A stretch of 64,000 bases of DNA from Rhodospirillaceae bacterium (lineage in GTDB: Bacteria; Pseudomonadota; Alphaproteobacteria; Rhodospirillales; Rhodospirillaceae): NCBI GenBank assembly GCA_947476695.1, contig CANJRD010000005.1, positions 149,856-213,855 of the forward strand, in the 5' to 3' direction. Positions 36,571 to 44,819 of this stretch are shown one piece after another; position 1 is the first letter of the stretch; every line of letters starts with the position of its first letter. The position numbers and the translations under genes were made by a program. Under the pieces are notes generated by a model. The model had not been told where the DNA came from. It searched no databases and saw only the letters and a list, made by a program, of their open reading frames with translations.

Positions 36571-36619
36571 GGGCGTGATCTGATCGGAAAACCGGCTCCC
36601 GCTTTTCCGGATCACGCCC
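36571..36619. repeat. Palindromic intergenic repeat, also a likely hairpin terminator
   Basis: Outer arms GGGCGTGATC (36571-36580) and GATCACGCCC (36610-36619) with inner arms CGGAAAA (36585-36591) and TTTTCCG (36603-36609). The sequence type (GTGATC plus CGGAAAA...TTTTCCG) resembles the palindromic repeats scattered through alphaproteobacterial, especially Rhizobiales, genomes. It lies between two convergent genes. I saw only this one copy in the window. Confidence 0.65.
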
Positions 36620-36620
36620 C

Positions 36621-38291
36621 CTAATCCAACGGCTCGAGGCGGATGATCGAGCCGCCGTGCACGCTGCCGATCCACAGTGGCGGGCGAGCCTGCGTGTCGT
36701 CGACCCAGACGCGGCGGATGTTGCTCTGGCGCGGCAACAGGTACTCGACCCACGTGCCGGTCTTCGGGTCGAGGCGATCGACCTGATCGGTCATCATCGA
36801 GGCCGTCCACGCGGCGCCGGTCTTATCCATCATAACGTCGTAGGGGCCGCTCCACTTCGTCGGCAGCTTCCACTCTTTGATCTCTTTGGTCTTCGGATCG
36901 AACATGCCGATGGCATTGCCGCGGTATTCGGCGAACCATAGGCGGTTCTCTGAATCAACACGGCCACGACGGGGCCGCGCCTCGGGCGTGGGCGTCGGAT
37001 AGACGGTGTATTCCTTCGTCTTACCGTCGATGAAGCCAATGCTCGATCCACCGACCGAGGCATCGCCCTTCACGAGCTGACGGAATTCCAGAAGATAGAG
37101 ATTGTTGTTTTTATCGGCCGGGATTCCATAGGTCCCCAGCTGCTCGCCGTTGGCGTCGATGTACTTGCCGAAGTCCTCGTACTTCCCCGTCTTGATGTCG
37201 AGGCGCAGGATCGTGCGCTGGTCCTGATTGCTGGTCCAGACCTTGCCGTCGATATGCGCGTATTCCGGCGCGACGAAGGCCTGTTGGGTGCGCAGGGTCT
37301 GCCATTCGTCCGGCACCGGATAATGCGTGATCTTCTTGGTGCGCGTGTCGAACTTCACGAGGCCGGTCTGGTGCTGCATCGAGACCCAGAAGTTGCCGTC
37401 CTTGTCGGCTTCGAGGTCGAGCGCACCGGTCGGCGCGCCGGGCTTCGGTTCGGGCAGTTTGTAGTCCGTGACCTTGCCGGTCTTCGGATCGAGCATGCCG
37501 ATGTACTGGCTGGAGAAGTCCGCGTACCAGGCATTGCCGGCCTTATCGAGCATGACGTCATGCGGATGCGATTCCTCGCGCGGCAGATCCCATTCGGTGA
37601 TGACCACACGCGTCGCGCGGCCCTTCGGGCGCGGCAGACGCTTGAACTGATAGCGGAAGTCTTCGCGGTCGCCGCTGAGGTTCACGCTCGCCAAGAAGTC
37701 CGCTTGGCTTTTCTTCGCCGCGGCCGTGCCCGAGCGACGGAAGGCCGCGCCGTTCACAGTCTGCGGGTGACCGGGCACACTGCCCGGCATGAAGGTCGCC
37801 ATCTTATCGAAGACTTCCATGAATTCGGCGCTGGTGTGCGTCGACTTGAATACGCGCTCAAGCGTGTGGCAGTCGACGCAGTCTTCCATGTACTGACGCT
37901 GCTTCTCCGTGCCGGGGACACTTTCCATCCACTCGGCGTTGGAAAGCTGCGTCGAAGGATCGACCGCCTTCTTGAGCGCGATGTCGAGTGTGGTCGGTTT
38001 GCCGGCGGCGATCTGCGCCGTGGTCGGCGGGAGTTCGTAGTTCGCCGCCCGGATGGTGATGTCGTACTGCCCCGGTTTCAGACGACCATCGGGGAAGGCG
38101 TAGTGCCCATTGTCGTCGCTGACGACCGTGGTCGTCATGTTGCTGCCCTTCAGCTTGGCGCTGACCAGCACGCCTTCCATGACGGGCTCCTGGGCGGAGC
38201 TGACCTTGCCTTCCAGGGGACTGGCGGCCATCGCAATTCCGGGGGCCTGCAGAACTAGGGCCAAGGCAGCGGTGTGGAGCAGCGACTTCAT
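36621..38291 (-). CDS. Secreted heme c / Vgb-like beta-propeller protein (copy 2)
   Basis: 556 residues from ATG 38291, with GGGAGGG upstream. Order as in the 15715 paralogue: signal peptide (1-22), carboxypeptidase-regulatory-like domain (about 24-107), heme c site CVDCH (138-142), then propeller repeats (NAWYADFSSQYIGMLDPKTGK, NLYLLEFRQLVKG, RLWFAEYRGNAIGMFDPKTKEI, AAWTASMMTDQVDRLDPKTG). It probably binds or oxidises a substrate outside the cytoplasm. Sequence similarity to the other copy is clear in the repeats but the N-terminal parts differ. Confidence 0.87.
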   Translation of the reverse strand: MKSLLHTAALALVLQAPGIAMAASPLEGKVSSAQEPVMEGVLVSAKLKGSNMTTTVVSDDNGHYAFPDGRLKPGQYDITIRAANYELPPTTAQIAAGKPTTLDIALKKAVDPSTQLSNAEWMESVPGTEKQRQYMEDCVDCHTLERVFKSTHTSAEFMEVFDKMATFMPGSVPGHPQTVNGAAFRRSGTAAAKKSQADFLASVNLSGDREDFRYQFKRLPRPKGRATRVVITEWDLPREESHPHDVMLDKAGNAWYADFSSQYIGMLDPKTGKVTDYKLPEPKPGAPTGALDLEADKDGNFWVSMQHQTGLVKFDTRTKKITHYPVPDEWQTLRTQQAFVAPEYAHIDGKVWTSNQDQRTILRLDIKTGKYEDFGKYIDANGEQLGTYGIPADKNNNLYLLEFRQLVKGDASVGGSSIGFIDGKTKEYTVYPTPTPEARPRRGRVDSENRLWFAEYRGNAIGMFDPKTKEIKEWKLPTKWSGPYDVMMDKTGAAWTASMMTDQVDRLDPKTGTWVEYLLPRQSNIRRVWVDDTQARPPLWIGSVHGGSIIRLEPLD

Positions 38292-38369
38292 GGCGACGGA
38301 CCCTCCCAGGATGCGCGAGCGACCGAGCATATCACGGGGGTCAGCCGGTAAAATCTCGAAGATCGCCCC

Positions 38370-38408
38370 GGAAATGCCTGAAAAACCCCGTATCTGCTTG
38401 GAAATGCC
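38370..38408. promoter_or_regulatory. 9-bp direct repeats 30 bp apart upstream of the heme-propeller gene
   Basis: GGAAATGCC occurs at 38370-38378 and 38400-38408 in the 189-bp gap between divergent genes starting at 38291 and 38481. The spacing recalls the 31-bp repeats upstream of the other heme-propeller gene, but the sequence differs. Confidence 0.25.
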
Positions 38409-38480
38409 GACTTGGCGCGGGCTTGTAATCCGACCAAAGTAGGCCGCCTTTTGGCTTCACCACATAGGGGAGATTCGACC

Positions 38481-38960
38481 ATGAAGAAGACCGTGCTCGG
38501 CGTCGGCGCCGCGCTCATCGTTGGCATCGGGATCGGCGCCGCCGTCGCCCAGAACGCACCCGCTGCCGCCGGGAAAATCGACTTCATCCAGTCGGGCAAA
38601 GACACGCCGCTGACCCCTTATGCGCTGTGGACCGAGAACGGCAAGCCCAAGGTCGCGCGCGGCCCCGACGCCGCCAACGCCCCGAAGGATGCGGCGCGCC
38701 TCGGCATCAAGGTCTTCAACTACATGTACGGCGGCGGCATCCGCGAAGCGCATCTCGCCAAAGGCACGAAGTACAGCCCGCCGGGCGGTCACCTGACGGT
38801 GATCTACGTGCAGAAGGGTCATCTGCGCGTGACCGAAGGCGGCATCACCGGCGACGTCTATGCCGGCGACACCATCGCGGAATATGACGGCCGCCCGACG
38901 GTGATCGAAGCGATGGAAGACACCATCAACATCGAAGCCAGCTGGGATAACCCGAAGTAG
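38481..38960 (+). CDS. Secreted cupin-domain protein
   Basis: 159 residues from ATG 38481, with GGGGAGA upstream. The N-terminus MKKTVLGVGAALIVGIGIGAAVA is a signal peptide or anchor. A single small beta-barrel follows: HLAKGTKYSPPGGHLTVIYVQKGHLRVTEGG and VYAGDTIAEYDGRPTVIEAMED, matching the two cupin motifs. Only some of the usual metal-binding His and Glu positions can be seen (GGH and others), so enzymatic activity is uncertain. Followed 60 nt later by the alpha/beta hydrolase. Confidence 0.8.
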   Translation: MKKTVLGVGAALIVGIGIGAAVAQNAPAAAGKIDFIQSGKDTPLTPYALWTENGKPKVARGPDAANAPKDAARLGIKVFNYMYGGGIREAHLAKGTKYSPPGGHLTVIYVQKGHLRVTEGGITGDVYAGDTIAEYDGRPTVIEAMEDTINIEASWDNPK

Positions 38961-39020
38961 ACCTCTCTCCTCGCCTCCGCTGACGGCTCCACGCGAGCCG
39001 TCAGCGCGATAGGAGTTGCC

Positions 39021-39872
39021 ATGCTCCGTCACGGCTATGTCGACAGTCGGTATGGGCAGCTGCACTACGCAATTGCCCAGCCGGCCGGCGCCACCTCAAA
39101 AACCCCATTCGTCCTTTTCCATCAGTCCCCGAACTCGTCGGTCGAGTTCGATGCGCTGACATTGGAACTGGGCAAAGACCGTATCTGCATCGCCCCCGAC
39201 ACGCCGGGCCACGGCAGTTCCGACGGGCCTGACACCTTCCCAACCATCGAAGACTACGCCGCCACGATGGTCGAGGCCCTTGGCCGTCTCGGCTATGGAC
39301 CAGATCGGCCGATCGACATCTTCGGCTTCCACACCGGCTCGCGCATCGCCACCGAGGTGGCGGTATCGCATCCAACGATGGTGCGTCATGTGATTCTGGG
39401 GCTTTCGCCCTATGCGCTGATCGACGATGCGCTGGCGAAAAAACTGTTCGATGAAGTGCGCCATCCGGCGTCGGCGCAGGACTTACTTGAGCATTTCGCC
39501 GCGACACTGCCGGAGAAGATCGAGCGCGTGCGGCGGGAGGGCTTTCCCGATCCAGCCTGGGGGCGCATCGCGATCGAATCTTTGCGTCCCCATGTGAAGC
39601 ATGAGTTCGGGCACGCGGCCGCTTACGAATACAGCCCACGTTTCAAAGCGCGCTTGCTGCAGATCACGCAGCCGATTCAGCTGCTGGTGGTCGACGATCC
39701 CGTCGACAGCTACCAGTCCGGGCGCACATCCGGCGACATGAGCCGCGCGTTGAAACCGCTGCTGGCGAACGCGAAGACCGTGGAAATCCTCGACGATGAC
39801 TTCCACAACAATGCCTTCTATGTCCGCGCGCAGGACATGGCGGCGGGGTTCCGTCGTTTCGTCGATCGCTAG
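39021..39872 (+). CDS. Alpha/beta-hydrolase-fold protein with an unusual nucleophile elbow
   Basis: 283 residues, no signal peptide, so cytoplasmic; AGGAG lies upstream of the ATG. Fold landmarks: LFHQSPNSS (oxyanion loop), APDTPGHGSSDGP, the elbow FGFHTGSRIATEVA, LLVVDDPVD and a late His in DDDFHNNAF. The position of the expected G-x-S-x-G reads G-F-H-T-G, with His where the Ser should be, so the reaction may differ from an ordinary esterase. It may share a transcript with the cupin gene. Confidence 0.87.
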   Translation: MLRHGYVDSRYGQLHYAIAQPAGATSKTPFVLFHQSPNSSVEFDALTLELGKDRICIAPDTPGHGSSDGPDTFPTIEDYAATMVEALGRLGYGPDRPIDIFGFHTGSRIATEVAVSHPTMVRHVILGLSPYALIDDALAKKLFDEVRHPASAQDLLEHFAATLPEKIERVRREGFPDPAWGRIAIESLRPHVKHEFGHAAAYEYSPRFKARLLQITQPIQLLVVDDPVDSYQSGRTSGDMSRALKPLLANAKTVEILDDDFHNNAFYVRAQDMAAGFRRFVDR

Positions 39873-39941
39873 CCGTTCCGGCTTCAGTCGCCCGACGTTT
39901 GTGATAGGTTGCGCGTCTGTACGGCGTATCAGGTCGGATCG

Positions 39942-40469
39942 ATGCAAGACGACGGCATTAAACTGCATATCGGCGGCGCGACGAGTAAAGAAGGCTGGCG
40001 CGTTCTCAACATCGTGCCAGGGCCGCACGTCGACTACGTCGGCAATTGCAATGACCTCTCGTTTCTGCCCGACAACGCCTGCACCGAAATCTATGCCTCT
40101 CACGTGCTGGAGCATCTTGGATACAACGGCGAGATCGCGGCCGCGCTAAAAGGCATGCACCGCGTTCTGAAACCCGGCGGACGCTTGCGCGTTTCGGTGC
40201 CGGACTTGATGACGCTGTGTCAGCTTTTCGTACAGCCCGACATGCCCACGCAAGCGCGGTGGGAGTTGATGCGCATGATGTACGGCGGGCGACTGGATGA
40301 GCATGACGTGCACACCAGCGGCCTGACGGACAAGTTTTTGAGCATCTTACTCAGACAAGCCGGCTTCCAGAGGATCGCGCGCGTCGGGGAATTCCTCGAA
40401 TTCCACGACACGAACCTGTTGCGGTTCGCGGGCCAGCTGATCAGCTTGAATATGGAAGCCTTCAAGTAG
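39942..40469 (+). CDS. SAM-dependent methyltransferase-like protein
   Basis: 175 residues from ATG 39942, preceded by AGGTCGG; an in-frame TTG at 39909 is the only earlier option. Class I methyltransferase pattern: VLNIVPG, the acidic-loop region CNDLSFLPDNACTEIYASHVLEHLGY, then GMHRVLKPGGRLRVSVPD and LLRQAGFQRIARVGEF. The N-terminal GxGxG motif is not obvious, typical of the short Methyltransf_11 type found in glycan or sugar pathways. Substrate unknown. Confidence 0.85.
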   Translation: MQDDGIKLHIGGATSKEGWRVLNIVPGPHVDYVGNCNDLSFLPDNACTEIYASHVLEHLGYNGEIAAALKGMHRVLKPGGRLRVSVPDLMTLCQLFVQPDMPTQARWELMRMMYGGRLDEHDVHTSGLTDKFLSILLRQAGFQRIARVGEFLEFHDTNLLRFAGQLISLNMEAFK

Positions 40470-40497
40470 GCCGACGCCTGGGCCTCAGCCCCTGGTG

Positions 40498-41805
40498 TCA
40501 GCGCTGCGCGGCCACGTCTGCCGGCTTTACGGCGGGCGCCTTGTTGTCCCAGCTGCCGCGGATGTAGTTCGCGACAGAGGCGATTTCAGCGTCGCTGAGG
40601 ACGTCGGCGTAGGGCTTCATCGTCTCCCACTCACCGTAAGAAATGCCTTCGGCTCTCTTCGGCGCGTAGAGGATCACGTTGAGCAGCGAGGCCGGATCGG
40701 TCGCCTGCACGATGGCGCTGCCCGCGAGCGGCGGTGCGGTGAACATGCCGCCGCTGCCTGAACTGCCGTGGCATTCGTCGCAGCGCTTCTTATAGATCTC
40801 GGCGCCCGCCTGAACGTCGGCGCCCGAGACCGGCTGACCCTGGTTTTCCTGGACCGGCAGGCCCTTGAGATAGACCGCCATCGCTTTGACGTCGTCGTCG
40901 GTCAGCTTGCTGGTGCTGTTGACGATCACGTCGTTCATGGGACCGAAGGTGCCTGCCACATCGCTGACGCCGGTTTTCAGGTAGCTGGCGAGATGCTCGA
41001 CCGTCCACGCCGCCAGACCGCCCTTGGCGGAGGTCAGGTTGACGGCCGACCAACGGCGCACCTTGCCCTCGGCAACCTCGTCCATGATGGCGCCGCCGGC
41101 GTAAGCGCGTTCCTGAACTTCGGCCATGAACATATTGCGGGGGCTATGGCAGGCGCTGCAGTGGCCGAGACCTTCGACCAGATATGCGCCGGTATTCCAC
41201 TCGGCCGGCTTCGAGGCGTCGGGCACGTAACGGCCCGGCTTGAAGAACAGCGCGTTCCAGATCGCCATCGGCCAGCGCATCGCGAACGCCGGGCTGTTGG
41301 CCGGCGGGCGATAGGTTTCGGCTTTGAGCGTCTTCAGATAGGCGAAGATCGCTTCCACATCCTGATCGGTGACTTTGGTGAAGGCGGTGTACGGGAAGGC
41401 CGGGAAGAGGTGCTTGCCACCCGGCGCGATGCCTTCATGCATCGCCTTGCGCAGATCGGCGGCGGTCCACTTGCCGATGCCGGTCTCGTTGTCCGGGGTG
41501 ATATTCGAGGAGTAGAGCGTGCCGAAGGGCGTTGGGAAGCCGAGGCCGCCGGCAAAAGCCGCACCGCCCTTGCGCGTGTGACAGCTGACGCAATCGCCCG
41601 CATCGGTGAGATATTTCCCGCGCGCGACTTGCGGATCGATAGGCGCTTCGGCGGGAGGAGCGGCGGCAGGCGCCGCCGCGGCAGGGGCGGCTTCCGGCGT
41701 GCTATCGGCGGCATAAGAAACGCCGCCCGATAGCAGCCAGAGCGCGAGAAAAGCACTCAGTGGGCCGAAATGTGCTCTACGCAACGAACCCGGCCCACTC
41801 AGCAT
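40498..41805 (-). CDS. Triheme cytochrome c
   Basis: 435 residues. Signal peptide near MLSGPGSLRRAHFGPLSAFL, then an Ala/Pro-rich linker and three heme c sites: CVSCH, CSACH and CDECH, each followed by typical cytochrome c segments (GIAPGGKHLFPAFPYTAF, MAVYLKGLP, VANYIRGSW). This matches the membrane-bound triheme cytochrome subunit of alcohol or gluconate dehydrogenases, but no dehydrogenase subunit lies next to it. It probably passes electrons from an extracytoplasmic oxidase. Six nt after the cytochrome c' gene. Confidence 0.9.
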   Translation of the reverse strand: MLSGPGSLRRAHFGPLSAFLALWLLSGGVSYAADSTPEAAPAAAAPAAAPPAEAPIDPQVARGKYLTDAGDCVSCHTRKGGAAFAGGLGFPTPFGTLYSSNITPDNETGIGKWTAADLRKAMHEGIAPGGKHLFPAFPYTAFTKVTDQDVEAIFAYLKTLKAETYRPPANSPAFAMRWPMAIWNALFFKPGRYVPDASKPAEWNTGAYLVEGLGHCSACHSPRNMFMAEVQERAYAGGAIMDEVAEGKVRRWSAVNLTSAKGGLAAWTVEHLASYLKTGVSDVAGTFGPMNDVIVNSTSKLTDDDVKAMAVYLKGLPVQENQGQPVSGADVQAGAEIYKKRCDECHGSSGSGGMFTAPPLAGSAIVQATDPASLLNVILYAPKRAEGISYGEWETMKPYADVLSDAEIASVANYIRGSWDNKAPAVKPADVAAQR

Positions 41806-41811
41806 CAGACT

Positions 41812-42243
41812 TTACTTCGTCTCTTCGCGATAGACGTCGTGGCAGCCCTTGCAGGTCAGACGCGGCATACCAGCAGCAGCGCCCTGAGCCTTGGCAGCTG
41901 TCGCGCCGGCGGTGGCGACCTGGACGAGTTCGTCGAGCTTCTTATTGAAGTCGGCGCTGTTGTCCCAAATCGTGGCCTTCGACTTGCCGCCGACAACCTT
42001 CGGGGTGAAGGCAGCCTTCGCGCTCGCGGCCGTTTCGGCGAGGATCTGGAGATGCGCCGCGAAATTATCGTTCGGGATCTTCTTCTGGGCCATCGCGCCG
42101 AGGATCGCGACCTGCGAGCCCAAGGTCTTCATGACGTTCTGGCGATAGTCGATGACGTCCTTATCTTCGGCGCGCGCCGCCATCGGCGCCGCGAGGCCGG
42201 CCATGAGCGCGATTCCGGTCAGAGTTCCAAGCAGACGATTCAC
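41812..42243 (-). CDS. Cytochrome c'
   Basis: 143 residues from GTG 42243, with GGGGAGG upstream, starting VNRLLGTLTGIALMAGLAAP with cleavage after AARA. The mature protein is helical, DVIDYRQNVMKTLGSQVAILGAM, with a C-terminal heme c site CKGCH. This is the layout of cytochrome c' four-helix-bundle proteins, which bind NO or CO or protect against them, or transfer electrons. Transcribed together with the triheme cytochrome. Confidence 0.88.
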   Translation of the reverse strand: MNRLLGTLTGIALMAGLAAPMAARAEDKDVIDYRQNVMKTLGSQVAILGAMAQKKIPNDNFAAHLQILAETAASAKAAFTPKVVGGKSKATIWDNSADFNKKLDELVQVATAGATAAKAQGAAAGMPRLTCKGCHDVYREETK

Positions 42244-42454
42244 AGTGAAGCCTCCCCAAATTTCAGGATGCAGAATACGCGGTTCGATATAACCGATACG
42301 AATTAAGGAGGCAATTGATGGCCGCCTTTCGTGGCGGAACGAAGGCGATTTGGCCACTTAGTTGCTAACGATTCGCATCACACGTGGACACGGCGGCCGG
42401 AACATCCCAATCACACGCGGATTTGATGTTCGCGGTCGCCGCGCCGTCGCTGAA

Positions 42455-42919
42455 CTACTTCGCAGCCGGTGCGGCGGCAGGACGGGTCATCATGAACTTC
42501 GGATCGGGACGCATCGGCTCCGGGAACAGGGCCATCAGCACCGCCACCTTTTTCGCCATCTCGTCATGGCCGGCCCGCAGCGCCGCCTCATCGTTGCTGG
42601 CGCTCTTGTCCGCGATGGCCTGTCCGGCGGCTTTAGCATCCTTCAAAGCGACCCCGACCTTCTGCTTGAAAGCCTCCGGCTCGCCGGCGATCGATTTCTC
42701 CAGGGCTTCGGCGGCCTCGCCGAACTCCTGGTTCTCGTGCGGGATGCGGGCAAAGGTCTTGCGCGTGATCTGCCGCTCGAAGTCGTTGGTGACGTGCGTG
42801 ACGATCTGGAGCGCCTTCTTCACCTCGTCGGGCGACTTCAGCTGTTGCGCCTGAACATTCGCCGTCGCGAGCCCCAGCGCGAAAACCGCGGCGATAGCTG
42901 CAAGACTCCTCTTCAACAT
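42455..42919 (-). CDS. Secreted helical protein of unknown function
   Basis: 154 residues. Signal peptide MLKRSLAAIAAVFALGLATA; the rest is largely helical (SPDEVKKALQIVTHVTNDFERQITRKTF, AEALEKSIAGEPEAFKQKVGVALKDAK) with an Ala/Pro-rich tail. There is no cysteine or heme site. The size and helix pattern recall cytochrome c'-like bundles without heme, but this is only a resemblance. Downstream of the azurin-like gene by 21 nt. The 211 bp between it and cytochrome c' hold nothing I recognise. Confidence 0.72.
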   Translation of the reverse strand: MLKRSLAAIAAVFALGLATANVQAQQLKSPDEVKKALQIVTHVTNDFERQITRKTFARIPHENQEFGEAAEALEKSIAGEPEAFKQKVGVALKDAKAAGQAIADKSASNDEAALRAGHDEMAKKVAVLMALFPEPMRPDPKFMMTRPAAAPAAK

Positions 42920-42940
42920 GTTCGTCTCTCCCTGTTGTCG

Positions 42941-43399
42941 TCAGTTTCGTGTGACGTGCAGAATACCGTGCATATCTTCAGAATGGCCGGGCGTGGTGCA
43001 GATATACGGATAGTCGCCCGGCGCGGGCGCGGTGAATTCGATGGTGACGGATGCGCCCTTCTCGATCAGCGGCGTGGCGGCGATCACGCGCGGGTCATCC
43101 TTCTTGAGCCAGTTGCTCTGCTCGCCGGCGTCCATGCCGTCCATATCCACCGCCTCGGCCATGCCGGGTTTCACCAAAATCCAATTGTGAGTCTGCGACA
43201 GGATTGTGCCCGCATGATGGAAGGTGAGCTTCACATGCGCGCCGGTCGGAACGGAAAGTTCAGCGGGCGTGAAGATCGGGAAGTCGCCGTCACTCTGCAC
43301 TGAGAGCGCGACGTCAGGCGGCTTGCGCTCACAACCGGTCAGGACGAGCGCCGCCGCGCTCGCCATCGTCCATCGCCGTGAAACGCGTTTCGATTTCAT
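42941..43399 (-). CDS. Azurin-like cupredoxin lipoprotein
   Basis: 152 residues from ATG 43399. The start MKSKRVSRRWTMASAAALVL with lipobox L-T-G-C anchors it to a membrane. The cupredoxin core has the copper ligands His in SQTHNW, then Cys-His-Met in YPYICTTPGHSEDMHG, as in azurin. Type-1 copper proteins carry single electrons between periplasmic redox partners. It lies next to cytochrome genes and about 240 bp from cassette C, so it is a plausible electron partner of the heme-bearing DUF1592 proteins. Confidence 0.9.
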   Translation of the reverse strand: MKSKRVSRRWTMASAAALVLTGCERKPPDVALSVQSDGDFPIFTPAELSVPTGAHVKLTFHHAGTILSQTHNWILVKPGMAEAVDMDGMDAGEQSNWLKKDDPRVIAATPLIEKGASVTIEFTAPAPGDYPYICTTPGHSEDMHGILHVTRN

Positions 43400-43574
43400 G
43401 CGCAGCAGACTAGCACGAGCGGCAAAGACGCTGTCCGCAGCCGCGCATACAAAAGTTCGCACGACGAAACGGCTTCAGAAGACTGGACGCCTGGCCGCCC
43501 AGACCACGCCAGCATAAATACTATTCATATCAATCACTTATGGCACCTCACGGCGTGAGAGGTTCGGGCGTTTG

Positions 43575-43597
43575 GCGTTGGTCGGCGTCACCAACGC
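43575..43597. promoter_or_regulatory. 8-bp perfect dyad upstream of cassette C
   Basis: GCGTTGGT (43575-43582) and ACCAACGC (43590-43597) with a 7-bp spacer, 41-63 bp before GTG 43638. Size and place suit an operator for a dimeric regulator. It could instead be an RNA hairpin in the 5' leader. Confidence 0.45.
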
Positions 43598-43637
43598 GCA
43601 TATCATAGCGGCATCGTGTCCAGGGAGGAGGATCGGC

Positions 43638-44816
43638 GTGAAAACTCACCGTCGATGGGGACATAAATTACGCAGTCCGGCGCTCGCCATCGGGATCTGC
43701 CTGCTTGCGTTGAGCACGAGCTCCGCAGCGGAGCGAGGCGTGCAAGGCAAGACGCTCGGCTTCCTGGTCACGAAGTTTTCGCCCTCGGTTTACTACGGCG
43801 AGAACGATTGCCCCGATGGACTGACGCCGACGACGGACGAAGCTTTCCTTCTCACGCAAACGCCAGCGGAGCGCCTGCGGCTGTTGAAGCCGGAGAACGC
43901 GCTCGAGTTCGAGAAGAAGTGGAAGACCGATTACACCACCGGTCCCAACGGCGAAGACATCTGCCGCAATCCGCGCTCATTCCTGAATGACGATCGTCAC
44001 CCCGTGCATCTTACGGTGAAGGGTGCCGTCTCCCACGGCATGAATCTCGACGGCACGGATGACGGCCGCGCGACCGCGCGCTCCTGCAAGCACGAGAAGT
44101 TCCGTGGACCCAATGGCGAGCCGGGAATCGACAATCAGCTCTATCGCGTCATGGGATGCGCGAAGAATTGGCGCGGCGATCCGACCAACGGGTCCGGCAT
44201 GGCGCTGAAGTACAACAACTACATGAAAGACGGCCTGCACAACTATCTGATCGAGATCCGCGGCATGAAGGACCCGCGCAATACCGAGGAGGTGGAAGTC
44301 GGCATCTACTCGACGGAAGACAAGTCGATGCTGGACGGCGCGCGCGAGCACTTGCGCAACCAGACGTTCGCCGTCACCAAGAACCCGCGTTGGCGCAACG
44401 TCACGCGCGGGAAGATCGTCGATGGGGTGCTGACGACCGAAGTGATCGACACGATGTATCTCGACTGGTTCTTCGCGTTGAACGGCCCGTTCGGCGCGGT
44501 GAACGAGCATGAGTTCCGCCAAGTGCATTTCCGGCTTTCGCTGGAGACGGACGGAACGTTGAAAGGCGTGATGGGCGCTTATGACTCCATCGAAGTGCAA
44601 TCCGCGCAGGGACGTCACGGCGGCAAGGGCGTCGCGACCAACGGCAATCGCGATTGCGCATCGGAATACAAGTCGATGGCGGTCTATGCGGACGGCGTCC
44701 CGGACCCGGTGACGGGCCAATGTACCCACATCTCGCTGTCGCAGGATGTCGAGGCTGTCCCCGCCTACATCATCCATCCCGAGCAGCAATCCACTAAAGT
44801 GGCTTCGGCGAAATAA
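43638..44816 (+). CDS. Cassette C: six-cysteine NLDGT-family secreted protein
   Basis: 392 residues from GTG 43638, directly after GGGAGGAGG and GATCGGC; an in-frame TTG at 43572 has no such site. The signal peptide is VKTHRRWGHKLRSPALAIGI...SAA. The six cysteines are kept (NDCPDG, ICRNP, RSCKH, MGC, RDCASEY, QCTH) with NLDGTDDGRATARSC, but the WWDY block is replaced by an unrelated segment. This makes it the most divergent relative and perhaps one with another substrate. Confidence 0.88.
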   Translation: MKTHRRWGHKLRSPALAIGICLLALSTSSAAERGVQGKTLGFLVTKFSPSVYYGENDCPDGLTPTTDEAFLLTQTPAERLRLLKPENALEFEKKWKTDYTTGPNGEDICRNPRSFLNDDRHPVHLTVKGAVSHGMNLDGTDDGRATARSCKHEKFRGPNGEPGIDNQLYRVMGCAKNWRGDPTNGSGMALKYNNYMKDGLHNYLIEIRGMKDPRNTEEVEVGIYSTEDKSMLDGAREHLRNQTFAVTKNPRWRNVTRGKIVDGVLTTEVIDTMYLDWFFALNGPFGAVNEHEFRQVHFRLSLETDGTLKGVMGAYDSIEVQSAQGRHGGKGVATNGNRDCASEYKSMAVYADGVPDPVTGQCTHISLSQDVEAVPAYIIHPEQQSTKVASAK

Positions 44817-44819
44817 TCG

